Source: Dendrocalamus latiflorus
Taxonomy: Eukaryota; Streptophyta; Magnoliopsida; Poales; Poaceae
DNA: 64,000 nucleotides
Reading direction: 5' to 3'
NCBI GenBank assembly: GCA_017311315.1
Contig: CM029660.1
Span: 29,707,410 to 29,771,409, forward strand
The first letter of the stretch is position 1. Each line of letters begins with the position of its first letter. A program made the translations under genes and the position numbers. Below are positions 12,681-22,663 of the stretch, one piece after another. The notes under the pieces were generated by a model. It had not been told where the DNA came from, did no database searches, and saw only the letters and a program-made list of their open reading frames with translations.

Positions 12681-13077
12681 GAGCAACTCCAGCAATAGCC
12701 CTCAAAACAGGGCCCTTACTTTTTATTTGAGGGCTCTCCTTACTTTTGAGGGCTCTGTTTTTTGGACTACACTCCAGCAGAAGCCCTCAAAACAGGACAC
12801 TCAAATTCATTCTTAGAGGGGATGACACATAGGACCCACCCTCATCCTCATCCTACTTTTAAGGGCCGAGAGGCAAAAAACTCACTCCAGCAAGGCCCCT
12901 ACAGCCCTCAAAAGTAGGGGCTCCCTCCAGACCCCCAGGAATGAGGGCTCGAGGGGGAGATTTGAGGGCCCCCTACTTTTGAGGGCTCAAGTAAGAGTCC
13001 TGCTGGAGTGAGTTTTTTGCCTCTCAACCCTCAAAAATAAGATGAGGGCTCAAATAGAGGTCTTACTGGAGTTACTC
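12681..13077. mobile_element. Tourist-like (PIF/Harbinger) MITE, TSD TAA
   Basis: The ends are 'gagcaactccagcaa' on the left and '...ttactggagttactc' on the right, which are inverted copies. They are flanked by TAA on both sides (12678-12680 and 13078-13080), the usual PIF/Harbinger target duplication. The interior consists of many inverted 'ccctcaaaa'/'tttgaggg' motifs that would fold into a long hairpin. It has no coding capacity. Confidence 0.88.
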
Positions 13078-13080
13078 TAA

Positions 13081-14332
13081 GCAATAAAAAGATCGAAGTC
13101 CCTAACCAGCTGGCCGTAGGTCAGAGTCTAGCGTGAGAGCGACTTACGCCAACTTGGCTTGTTATCTTCTACCTTAACACAATCACTAAGTGCTTGTTGA
13201 GAAATGAAATGAACAGCTGGAGAAAGTAGTAATGTCCGAGCAGAGCAGCCGTGCATGGCTTGTGTTAGCTGTTTCACTTTCGTCTCTTCTCGTCCAGGAC
13301 AGCCATGCCTCTGACGGGTGGCTTGTCCACGTTGTTCTCCGCCCTTGTGTAGTACAGTGCACCTACCTCTGTAACTATTCTACGCCGGGTAAGAGCTGGG
13401 ACTTGGTGCCTTGTCCCTTCGTGATTCCGTTATGTGACCGGCAGGTGTTCCTGCTGCATTGCACGTGTTAATCTTTATGTGTGGGTTCTTTTTATCTGCA
13501 GCTGATAGCTTTTGATTCTAGTATAATTATATGTGTAAACGAATCAAATATCAATAAACCGTTTTAAAAAAATTATTTTCACAGATCGTTTTAAAAAGAT
13601 GATGAAAAAATTATCCTACTTATTTGTTGCTCGAGGAAAATTATAGGAAAAAGGTGAAGACCGTACGTATTTACTGTCTACAGGTGTGACATTTTTTAAG
13701 AACTCGTTGCACATGTTTTACTGCTAAAGGTTCTCTCGATTTACGTCATTACGTGTAACATACGTGTTGGACCAGTGTGACTGCGTGTGGTAATTTGCCA
13801 CGTTTTACTACTAGTACGATTCTGCGGCGGATGGAAGTCGACGACAAGATAATCAAGTTGTTTACTCGTGGCCGTCTTGTACCTTCCGGTCCGGCTACGA
13901 CGTCTTTTCCCTGTTGCATCGCGTGCGAGGGCATCAGCAGCGTTGAGGTATTGACACAAGCCATCCCGAGTCCGTGCCAACAAGGCAAACATTTTGAGTC
14001 GTTTGCACTGAAAAACAACATCACGTTACACCTGGAGATCCGACAGGTCCAATTCGGTGCAGTAGAAAAATCAATCGAGTATATATTAGATAATCGGCCC
14101 TGTAAGTAGGTGTAGCTGTGTGGGATGTATCACAACAGCGGTTACAGCACACCGAATTAATCGCTGATGCTCGAAGCTGAAACTTGAAAGTGCCGGTCTG
14201 TTCTGCGTTTACTTGATCCTGAGACCCGGATAAGATCACATATGGAAGCGACGCAACACAGTCACAAACAACATCTGGTACAGTGGTACACTGGTACGGC
14301 GCTACCTCCAACAAAAAAAACATTGATATGTA
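13081..14332. other. intergenic, no gene recognised
   Basis: Several unsupported ORFs of 80-110 codons occur here, including 13777-14109 (+). None has a recognisable domain or splice structure. A stretch at about 13515-13640 ('aacgaatc(a/g)aat(a/g)tcaataa' followed by A/T runs) resembles 32390-32500, so it belongs to an unnamed dispersed repeat. Confidence 0.4.
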
Positions 14333-14553
14333 GGGCATGTTTGTTTCAGATGTAGATTTTGAGAAGTAGCTGGTGAGTATCTAGCTAGTCAGAATCTGGG
14401 GAAGCTGGATAACCCCAGCTTCTGGCTACTAGTTCATTTTCTAGATTCTGTAGCTTCTGGCTACTTAGAATCTGGATGAAAATCTGGATTGTTTGGGGGA
14501 GCTGCAGATTCTGGGAGTAGCTGCAGCTGCCAGAAGCTGAAACAAACAGGCCC
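14333..14553. mobile_element. small foldback MITE
   Basis: The ends 'gggcatgtttgtttcag' and 'ctgaaacaaacaggccc' are inverted copies. They are flanked by GTA on both sides (14330-14332 and 14554-14556). The interior has repeated 'agaatctgg' and 'agcttctgg' motifs in both orientations. No ORF is present. The superfamily is unclear; the 3-bp duplication fits PIF/Harbinger best. Confidence 0.65.
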
Positions 14554-15385
14554 GTAGAGTGATTGTGAAACCAACTAAGGCCCCGTCTCAAACGGTGGTT
14601 TCTGCCTTGTGTCTTGTACGAAGCAAAAACTGTTTGGAGCGCGTACGTGGTTTTTTCTTTTTTTAATAAGTTCGTAAAAATATAATAGTAATTTTCGTTT
14701 TCATTTTTAATTAAATATTTTTAAAAATTTTAATAATCAATACAGTAACATTTCGGCCAAAGACGAAAGATAAAAGGCACGTCACTCTTGACTGGTCAAG
14801 GTACAAATGGTGCGCGCGCGCCGTATGCCACAGCCAGGTCTGGTCAAAGTTGCTGCCATTTACCCTTGTCCGGCCTTCCCACCAACCCAAACATGCACGC
14901 GTCAGTCCGACGTGGCACCCCACGGTCGTTGAGTCATCTCCTTCCCAGAACCACACAAGTTGTACCAGCAAGGCTCCCAACGGATGCTCGTAATTCATTT
15001 GACCAAAGTATCCCTAAACTTCTGACAAGTCACAAGAGCAACAGCGACGAGACAAAGGTTTACTCTTTTAGACTGTGTGATTAATATCTTTTAACTATAG
15101 TTGATAATTTTTATTTATATTTTTTAAGATGACAGTGGAACAGAGATGACGACGCGAACGATGCACACAATTTTAAATTTAAAAAGCAATTCGGAGAATC
15201 TGATTTAAGAAACCAACTTTTAGAAAAAATAAAAACAAAAAAATCAAATCTTAACATGCAATTCCCGCTTTTAAATTCGGGCAAGAGAAAGCTAAAAGCT
15301 ATTTTAGGCTAGTTTCCTCGTTATATATACAGTGCATAGTGCGATCGTTTAGGCATCATTCCGTAGCCTACATACACGAACGAGG
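14554..15385. other. intergenic, no gene recognised
   Basis: AT-rich sequence flanks a GC-rich island at about 14780-14960. No convincing coding region or structured element was found. Bases 15381-15385 (CGAGG) are the left target-site duplication of the Copia element. Confidence 0.4.
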
Positions 15386-15573
15386 TGTTGCAAGATGTAT
15401 TGAGACAAGTGTAGAGAGAAACTATTGCTTTCATTCATTCATCATTAGTCATCAATCTGTACATGTTGATACATATATATATAGATGATCATGGGGTGGC
15501 AAATAAGGTGTCTGTATGAATAGGCATCTATGGATGAAGACACCTTTACATTGGGCATAACTGGTTTGTAACA
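15386..15573 (-). repeat. Copia 3' LTR
   Basis: This is the left-hand 188-bp LTR, TGTTGC...AACA. It is nearly identical to 22068-22253, differing mainly in the length of an AT dinucleotide run and two substitutions. It is the 3' LTR because the element's genes run on the minus strand. Confidence 0.95.
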
Positions 15574-16051
15574 CTCCCCCTTGACCAATGTAACATCATA
15601 TGATCACCTTGATTCATCATCTTGGAAAAACTCCTCCAAAACCCTGTAGGGAAAAATATGAGGAGAACCGATAGAGTAGATATGCCATGAAAAACTCCTT
15701 TAAAACCCAGTGGAAAAATTTAAGGAGAAAATTTGATATGGCATATATTTGATTATATCTCCTTAAAAACCCCTGTGGGGAAAATAGAGATATAATATAT
15801 TTATGATTACGTTGTCATATTGCCTCATTAAAAACCTTAATGAGAAACCTTAGAGGAAAAACTCATAAAGGGAAAAGAGTACAATATTTATATTGAACGG
15901 GTTAAATCTTAGGAGATTTCTCCCCCTGATATCTGCAAATCACGTAGCCTTTGCATACCAATTCCATAAACACATTTCTGGAATGTGGAAGTTGGTAATG
16001 ACTTGGTGAATAAGTCTGTGAGATTATCACAAGACTTAGTTTGCAGAATAT
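15574..16051 (-). other. Copia 3' untranslated region
   Basis: This lies between the RNase H stop and the 3' LTR. It contains repeated phrases of the type 'aaaa(c/a)cc(t/c)tgtgg(g)gaaaa' at about 15640, 15700 and 15770. The polypurine tract is at its edge. No ORF is seen. Confidence 0.6.
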
Positions 16052-16933
16052 TTATTTCCCCCCACTCTCTTGCAATTCATGTGGGTAAAATAATTTAGGT
16101 GCAATATATTTTGTGATATTGCTCTTTATGTAACCCGTTTGCATTTGGACAACGCAAGCAGCATTATCTTCGTAGATAATGGTAGGTGATGCGATAGCAC
16201 CTATACCACATGATTGTTGTACGTGGTTAATCATTCTGTGAAGCCATACACACTCACGTGATGCTTCATATAATGCAATTATTTCAGAATGATTAGTGGA
16301 TGTAGCTACTAGAGTCTGTTTCGAAGACTTCCAAGAGATGGCTGTTCCACCATGTAAAAATACAAAGCCTGTTTGAGATCTGGCATTATGGGGATCTGAT
16401 AAATAGCCAGCATCTGTATATCCTATTAAATCCATATTTTTATTCTTCTGGAAGAATAGACCGAGATCTTTAGTGCCTTGAAGATATCTAAGGATATTCT
16501 TCACTCCTACCCAATGTCTTTTGGTTGGAGCAGCGCTATATCTAGCAAGTAGATTTACTGCAAATGCGATATCCGGCCGGGTGCAATTTGCAAGGTACAT
16601 TAGCGCTCCTATAGCACTGAGATATGGAACCTCGGGTCCCAATATCTCTTCATTGTCATCTCGGGGTCTAAATGGATTTTTGTCCCTGTCGAGAGTTCGA
16701 ACAACCATGGGGGTTTTCGATGGATATGCTTTGTCCATATTGAATTTCTCCAATATTTTCTGGACATAGGCTGATTGATGCACTATGATGCATGTATGAA
16801 GGTGCTCAAGTTGTATACCTAAGCAAAATTTGGTTTTACCCAAATCCTTCATTTCAAATTCCGTCATAAGATGATTACGTGATTCATCTATATCCTGTGT
16901 GTTGAGGATCTTTTGATGAATACGCATGGACAA
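16052..16933 (-). pseudogene. Copia polyprotein, RT C-terminus and RNase H part
   Basis: This 293-codon frame contains the RT thumb/connection sequence (FEMKDLGKTKFCLGIQLEH) and an RNase H domain (GYTDAGYLSDP, ISWKSSKQTLVATSTNHSEI, ending near LQESGGK). It overlaps the RT frame by about 45 bp in another frame. The YVDD catalytic box that should lie just before it is absent; the junction sequence MSMRIHQKILNTQDID follows directly on the RT part. It is therefore a broken downstream piece of pol. Confidence 0.85.
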
Positions 16934-17676
16934 TCATCATTGTTGGAGTATCCCTTTTTAGTTAGGAACTCACTTAGTCGGTTGTACCAAATTCTTCCCG
17001 ACTGTTTCAAGCCGTATAAAGACTTGTTTAATTTTACACAATACATATTGCGATTTGCGTTCGGATTCGGAATTGAAATTCCATCGGGAACTTTCATGTA
17101 TATTTCCGAACCAAGTGACCCATAAAGATATGCAGTCACTACATCCATCAACTGAAAAGATAGATGATTTTTAACTGCCAATGAGATTAAGTATCGGAAT
17201 GTTATTCCACTCATTACTGGAGAATAAGTTTCATTGAAATCAATGCCGGGTCTCTGCGTGAACCCTTGTGCTACAAGCCTTGCTTTGTATCTCACCACCT
17301 CATTGTTTTCATTCCGTTTGCGGATGAAAACCCATTTGAAACCGACAGGGAATACTTTGGGAGGTGTATGTATCACATTGGTGAATACATCTCTTTTCTT
17401 GAGCGAGGCTAACTCCTCTTGAATTGCATCCTTCCATTGATTCCAGTTCGAGCGCTGTTTGCACTCTGCCATGGTCTTAGTATCTGGATCATTTTGAAGG
17501 TTGTTTGCAATTGTTGTGGAGAAATAAATGTCGACAATTGTAGTCTTACGATCGTATGATTCTCCAGAATCAGTATAGTTAGTGGAAATTTCTTGGACCC
17601 CTGATGACTCAATGTTATTTCCCAAAACATTTGAGTCGGGGTATTCCGATGTCCCAGGATCAGTAATTGAGTGCAC
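16888..17676 (-). pseudogene. Copia reverse transcriptase, truncated before YVDD
   Basis: The frame shows the standard Copia RT N-terminal motifs: WKDAIQEELASL, FPVGFKWVFIRKRN, YKARLVAQGFTQ, ETYSPV and LYGLKQSGRIWYNRL. It stops at FIKRSSTHRI, where the Tyr-Val-Asp-Asp box and the neighbouring strand would normally follow. The missing piece and frame change look like a short deletion. Loss of the two catalytic aspartates should inactivate the enzyme. Confidence 0.88.
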
Positions 17677-18125
17677 TGTTGATCTGGGTTCAAGGATCCT
17701 TTGGTGTCTATCAACATGAGGTTGATCTGCATTTACATTCTTTTCCTTTGTCGCTTGTTAGAAGCTGTATCCGCCATTTGTACCGTACTTCTCCCCCTCT
17801 TATTTTGAACTGGGAGTTGAGTGGTATTTTGCGGTACCTCCACTCTTTCAGGTACATTTCTGGCAGGATTATAGGATTTTGTGACACCCTTATAATCAGT
17901 AAATGCATCTGGCAGGTTATTTGCAATATTTTGCAAATGAATGAGTTTCTTCAGTCTCTCTGGTACGTGGGTCTGAGGCAGGAATGCCTTGTACATTCCA
18001 ATTAATTTCCTGGCATTCAGTTTGGTACTTGTTGTCTCCCCCTAATGCCGGGATATGTTCCTCATTGAATATGCAATCAGCGTACCGGGCCGTAAACAGG
18101 TCCCCTGTTAGGGGTTCGAGGTATT
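17677..18125 (-). pseudogene. Copia integrase-RT linker, frameshifted
   Basis: The linker between integrase and RT is split over several frames (for example 17733-17996 and 17409-17732). It is rich in Asn, Pro, Lys and Arg, as Copia linkers usually are. It joins the integrase C-terminus (LGIYVGY) to the RT frame and contains at least one frameshift. Confidence 0.6.
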
Positions 18126-19361
18126 TTATGATTGACGGAGATTATACCCAACATAGATCCCAAGTTTCCTGTGCGGTCGCATTGAGGTACGCTGCGGTGG
18201 TGAGATCGGTATGTATGTAGCGCAACCGAACTTTCGCAGATGGGAAATATCTGGTGGATTTCCACGTACTAATTGTAGCGGGGAAGTGCTATGATATGCA
18301 GTTGGACGCAATTGGATTAAGTCAGCAACGTGTAAAACTGCATGACCCCAACATGATGTTGGTAAGTTGCAATTCTGTAGTAATGGTCTTGCAATGAGCT
18401 TGATTCTCTTGATAAGAGATGCTGCTAAACCATTTTGTGTATGGACATATGGAACAGAGTGTTGAACTTGTATCCCAAGAGCCAGACAATCGTCATTGAA
18501 GGCGTGGGATGTAAATTCAGCAGCACTGTCCAGTCGAATTGATTGAATTCGATATTCAGGGTAATGTACTCGTAATTGGATAATTTGACCAATTAATTTA
18601 GCAAATGCATGGTTTCGTGTGGATAAAAGACACACGTGTGACCATCTAGTAGATGCGTCAATGAAAACCATGAAATATCTGAACGGTTCACACAATGGTT
18701 GTATAGGACCACATATATCTCCTTGAATGCGTTCAAGAAATTTAAGTGGTTCAGCTCTGATTTTAAGATAAGAGGGTCTTAAAATCAATTTTCCTGTGGC
18801 ACATGAAGTGCACACAAAATCTGAGGATTCCGGAAATTTTGTTTTGAGGTATGTATGACCAATTGAATTGCTAATAATTTTCCTCATCATTCCAATGCCT
18901 GGATGGCTAAGGCGGTCATGCCATATTTGGAATGTGTTTGTGTTTTGGAAAATTACTTTGTACGCAATATGTTGAACATGTTTGATGTATGTATAGTACA
19001 ATCCAGAGTTTAAAGATGGAATTATTTCTAGTACTTGTTTGCCATATCCATTGTGTTTGGTTAAGAGGAGATATTCCTCTTTGTTGTCATTTTGGGTTTC
19101 AACAGGGAAACCATTGTGACGGATATCTCTATAACTGATTAGGGTACATGTTGAATCGGGATACAAGAGTGCATCCACAATTACCAATTGTGTACCCATA
19201 GGGAGTGTGATAGAGACGCGACCAGAGCCTAATATCGTTGCATCGCGTCCAGCGATGGTTAAAATATTTCCTTTCCTCCTAGTAAGAGTTAGGAAATATT
19301 TTGTGTCCCTATGTATAGAGTTTGTGGTACCACTATCCACATGGCATAATTCCTCCTCCAT
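18126..19361 (-). pseudogene. Copia protease and integrase, catalytic Glu changed to Ala
   Basis: This 411-codon frame starts with an aspartic-protease motif, CHVDSGTTNSI. The pre-integrase zinc-binding region follows (HDRLSHPG...CTSCATGK). The integrase core shows the first Asp in QGDICGP and the second Asp in RLDSAAEF. The third acidic residue, normally Glu in QNGLAES, is Ala here (QNGLAAS; codon GCA at about 18420). The frame ends at LGIYVGYNLRQS. Unless the substitution is tolerated, strand transfer should be dead. Confidence 0.88.
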
Positions 19362-19447
19362 TGGATTAACTCCAAAAATCTATATACACAAAGAAGAATT
19401 TAATGAAATTCTTATAGTAGTATATAGAATACATACAAACTTCATTT

Positions 19448-19831
19448 TCAATACCAAATATGTTCGATATGAACAGCATGGTTGAACTCTCCCACATATT
19501 TAAAATCTTGAATGCGGAGGTGGTTCCACTTATTGACAGCCTCCGGTAGGATGACTGCTTTCTGCTGTTCATACCGTGTTTGAAGAGCAAGCCACAGAGC
19601 GCGTGGGTCTTCTTCCATCAGATACTCAACCTTGAGATCAGGAGGGATGTGATACCTTATGATAAATAAGGCATTGTACTTGAAAGGCTCAGCCAAAGGA
19701 GCTACACCCTCTTGAGGAGCTGTAATTGCCTGGTACATTCCGCGCAACGATAGACTCACTTTGAGATCCATCGCCCATGTGGGGAAATTGTGGCCGTCAA
19801 GAGCGAGAGCCTCAAACTCTTTAGTAGCCAT
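19448..19831 (-). pseudogene. Copia gag, N-terminal part only
   Basis: The 127-codon frame begins MATKEFEALALDGHNFPTW, typical of plant Copia gag (DUF4219/UBN2-type). It contains LWLALQTRYEQQK before breaking off at HIEHIWY. The C-terminal half of gag, including the CCHC zinc knuckle, is missing: only 86 bp separate this frame from the protease frame. Confidence 0.85.
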
Positions 19832-19849
19832 TGTGCCTACATATGTAGG

Positions 19850-21010
19850 GCCACAGATTTGTGAAAATCTTTGGCAATGTTAAATAAGCAATGCGAAATG
19901 CAAGTAATCAAGGTAAACTTGAAATACATAAAGAGACATTCTCCTATTGTGGAATAACATAGTTAATCACCAATGGTGTTAACTTTATTTAATTCATTTT
20001 TCAACATTGGGTACGCACTTTGAGGATGATAATCCCACAGTAGTACTTTGATACTACCTTGTGTATGGCTAATGTGAAAAAGAACCATGGTAATCACTTA
20101 GGTGTAGACCTTGTATAATTTATAATTAAATTGGGTACGCACGTTGAGGATGAAATCCCACAGTAGTACCATGGTACTACCTTGTGTATGGCCAATTTTG
20201 AAAATAAATAAAGGTAGTCACCCAAAAGTGTAGACCAAATTGTTTCAAAACTTGATATTGGGTACACACGTTGAGGAATAAATCCCGCAGTAGTACGATG
20301 GTACTACCTTGTGTATGGCCAATATCAAAGTTAAGAAACTTTGTGTTATTCCAAAATGAGAGAAAATCAACCTAAGGCATTTGCATAAAAAAATATTAAG
20401 TGCTTGTATGGTAAGCTATTTAAAAACTTACATAAAAAGTACACCATAAATAATTAATTTACATGGGGTAAATTAATGTGTATGGTAATGTTGTAATAAA
20501 TTGCAAAATATGTGGAAAACAATATGAGTATTGTAATCCGAATGAATATATACCCAAATTAAATATAACATGTGGTTATATTTATAATTTCATGTAATCA
20601 CAATATTGGTGGTGAACATCAATTTGTATGGCATAGCGTACAAGCAAAGTGCCATAAATTGTGATTTTATGGTAGGTATAATATTTTGCAAACAATTCCA
20701 AATTATTAAGTACAATGGTACTCATTAAATGAGAATTTTAAATTTGCGAAGGATAACAAATTTTAATATGGTCGCAATTTATATTGTAAATAAATTGCAA
20801 TAAAATAATCCTAAATATGTAAAAGTTATAGAAATGTGCATGCACATTTATTTGAACAATTACATAATTTTCAGATCCTGCATGGACTGAAATGCTAATT
20901 TATAAAAATACATACTGACGGGTACAATTATAAATAAGCATAAGGACTATACTGCAAATTTATTTACAATAAGAATTTATTGAAACATAAAATTCTGCAT
21001 TAACCACGAA
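19850..21010 (-). other. Copia 5' leader, AT-rich part
   Basis: Non-coding AT-rich leader lies between gag and the GC-rich segment. It holds the approximately 125-bp tandem repeat listed separately. No ORF is supported. Confidence 0.6.
20003..20340. repeat. about 125-bp imperfect tandem repeat, three units, in the Copia leader
   Basis: The phrase 'attgggtac(g/a)cac(t/g)ttgagga' starts units at about 20007, 20131 and 20258. Each is followed by 'cccrcagtagta' and 'tactaccttgtgtatggc'. Units diverge mainly by small indels. Confidence 0.8.
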
Positions 21011-22051
21011 CTATAGGGGGGATTGTGCAAAATTTTGAAAACTTGGGCTGAAGCCCATTCGGCCTTTGGGCCCATGTGGGATGGAGGGGGCTATTGGGCT
21101 AAAAGCCCATTTTGGGAGGGCATATATAAAGAAATGGGGGTTAGGGTTTCCCCTAACCCAAACCCTAGCCGCCTCCTGTTTGGGCGCCGCCGCCGCCTGC
21201 CCCTTGGGGTGCCGTCGCCGGACGCCACCGCAGGCCGCCGCCGGACGCCGCCGCAGGCCATCTACACCGCCGGCCGCCTCCACGGCCCGGTCGCCTCCAC
21301 CGCCGTGCCCTTTGGCGCCCCGCCACGCCGAGCCGGGCGCCGGCCCCGCCGTGCCGCGCGCCGGTCGCCCCGTGCCGCACGTCGGCTGCTTCGGACGCCG
21401 CCACCTTCGGTCGGTCGCCACGCCGGCGCGCCTCGCCGGGCCGCGGGCGCCACTCCGGGCTGCCGCGCTGCGCGTGAGGAACGTCGCCGCCGCCGGCCCA
21501 TGGGGCGCCGCGCCGTCTCCGGTCGGGCAGCCGCCTCGAGCGCCGCCGTCGGCCATGTGGGCCGCGCTATGCGCCGGGCTACGTGCTGCGCCGCCGCGCC
21601 CCGCCCGGCCTCAGGCTTCTCCACCGCGCGCCGCCTCGCCACGCCGGCCACGCAACCGCGCCGCGCTGGACTGTGCCGCCGCCGGCCATGGAGCGCCTCC
21701 GGCCGTGAGCGGCCTCGCCTTGGCTTAGGCGCCGCCGGCCGTGAGGACCGCCGTCGCGGGCTGCCGCCGCCGCATCGGGCCGCGAGCCGCCCCACGCCTG
21801 GCCACGCCGCGCGCCGCCCCGCGTCTGGCCGCGCCACGTCTTGGGCGCCGCCGTGCCGTGAGCCGCCTCGGGCGCCGCGCGCCACCGTCGGTGGTCACGC
21901 CGCCGCGCCGCGTGGGCTGCGCCTTGTACCGGGCTGCGCCGCTCCGTCGGCCACTTCGGCGTCACCGAGCCAGGCCGCGTGGGCCGCGTCGAGCAAGAAC
22001 ATAGTATCATACCTTTTTTCTCTGATTTGCACTTGTGTGTATATGCGGTGA
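21011..22051 (+). promoter_or_regulatory. GC-rich, promoter-like segment inside the Copia leader (possibly captured host sequence)
   Basis: From 21011 the sequence changes abruptly from AT-rich to GC-rich; about 21180-22000 is almost pure GC. Read on the plus strand it begins like a plant housekeeping promoter. It has several TGGGC(C/T)-type site II motifs (21045-21110), a TATA box 'tatataaa' at 21123-21130 and a telo-box 'aaaccctag' at 21160-21168. Long open frames then appear in nearly every frame. This is antisense to the element. Codon-like open frames in all six frames reflect composition, so I do not call a protein. Capture of a host gene 5' end is an inference. Confidence 0.5.
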
Positions 22052-22067
22052 GCGGGTGCTGATAACG

Positions 22068-22253
22068 TGTTGCAAGATGTATTGAGACAAGTGTAGAGAG
22101 AAACTATTGCTTTCATTCATTCATCATTAGTCATCAATCTGTACATGTTAATACATATATATAGATGATCATGGGGTGGCAAATAAGGTGTCTGTATGAA
22201 TAGGCATCTATGGATGAAGACACTTTTACATTGGGCATAACTGGTTTGTAACA
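22068..22253 (-). repeat. Copia 5' LTR
   Basis: This is the right-hand 186-bp LTR, TGTTGC...AACA, paired with 15386-15573 and followed by the CGAGG target duplication. On the minus strand the sequence just inside it reads 'cgttatcagcaccc', the expected place for the primer-binding site. Confidence 0.95.
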
Positions 22254-22534
22254 CGAGGAAAGCTCCAACCACGAGCCTCGTGCAACAAAACAAAAACTTG
22301 TTCATTTTAATTACGTGCACCCGCGTCGCTTACATAAACGTGGGAGCCGTGCCAGCCGTTGACCAGGGAGCAAACGCCATTCTGGCGCAATCTCGTTTCT
22401 TTCTCACGTGGAAGTGAAGTCCGAAAAAGAAAACAACGCGTATACGAGGGGCAGCACTGTAATTTCATACTCCTCCGAGCGACGTAGCCGCCTGTCACCC
22501 GTCAGCGCCCTGACTAGGCCGCCACCGGCGCGGG

Positions 22535-22541
22535 TATTTAA
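22535..22541 (+). promoter_or_regulatory. putative TATA box of the shikimate kinase gene
   Basis: 'tatttaa' lies in a GC-rich context 123 bp before the ATG at 22664. It is the only TATA-like element between the Copia insertion and the coding start. The Copia 5' LTR ends 281 bp upstream. Confidence 0.55.
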
Positions 22542-22663
22542 GACCGCGTCTGCGCCCGCGACCACCACTCGCCGCTCCCTTCCCTTCTCCTGCTGCTGCT
22601 CCTTCCAACGTGGAGGGCTACGGCTACCTGCGTCTTCCTGTACAACACAGCGCGCGGCGAGCA

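Larger units (their letters stand above)
15386..22253 (-). mobile_element. Copia LTR retrotransposon, complete ends, defective coding, 6.87 kb
   Basis: Two near-identical LTRs (188 and 186 bp) begin TGTTGC and end AACA. Perfect 5-bp duplications CGAGG lie at 15381-15385 and 22254-22258. Coding order on the minus strand is gag, protease, integrase, reverse transcriptase, RNase H, which is the Copia order. A purine tract, 'caagggggag' on the minus strand, abuts the downstream LTR at 15574. Between the 5' LTR and gag lies a 2.2-kb leader with a GC-rich segment and a tandem repeat. The LTRs differ by two nucleotide substitutions plus a short AT-repeat length change, so insertion is relatively recent. 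Several catalytic residues are lost, so it should depend on helpers. Confidence 0.95.

Noticed and set aside
13777..14109. 110-codon plus-strand ORF
   Set aside because: No recognisable domain, no promoter or splice context, and it overlaps equally long minus-strand ORFs.
21023..22051. Long plus-strand ORF (342 codons) and overlapping ORFs on both strands in the GC-rich Copia leader
   Set aside because: Open frames occur in almost all six frames because the sequence lacks A/T and so stop codons. The products are Arg/Ala/Pro-rich with no domain. I list the DNA as promoter-like sequence, not as a protein.
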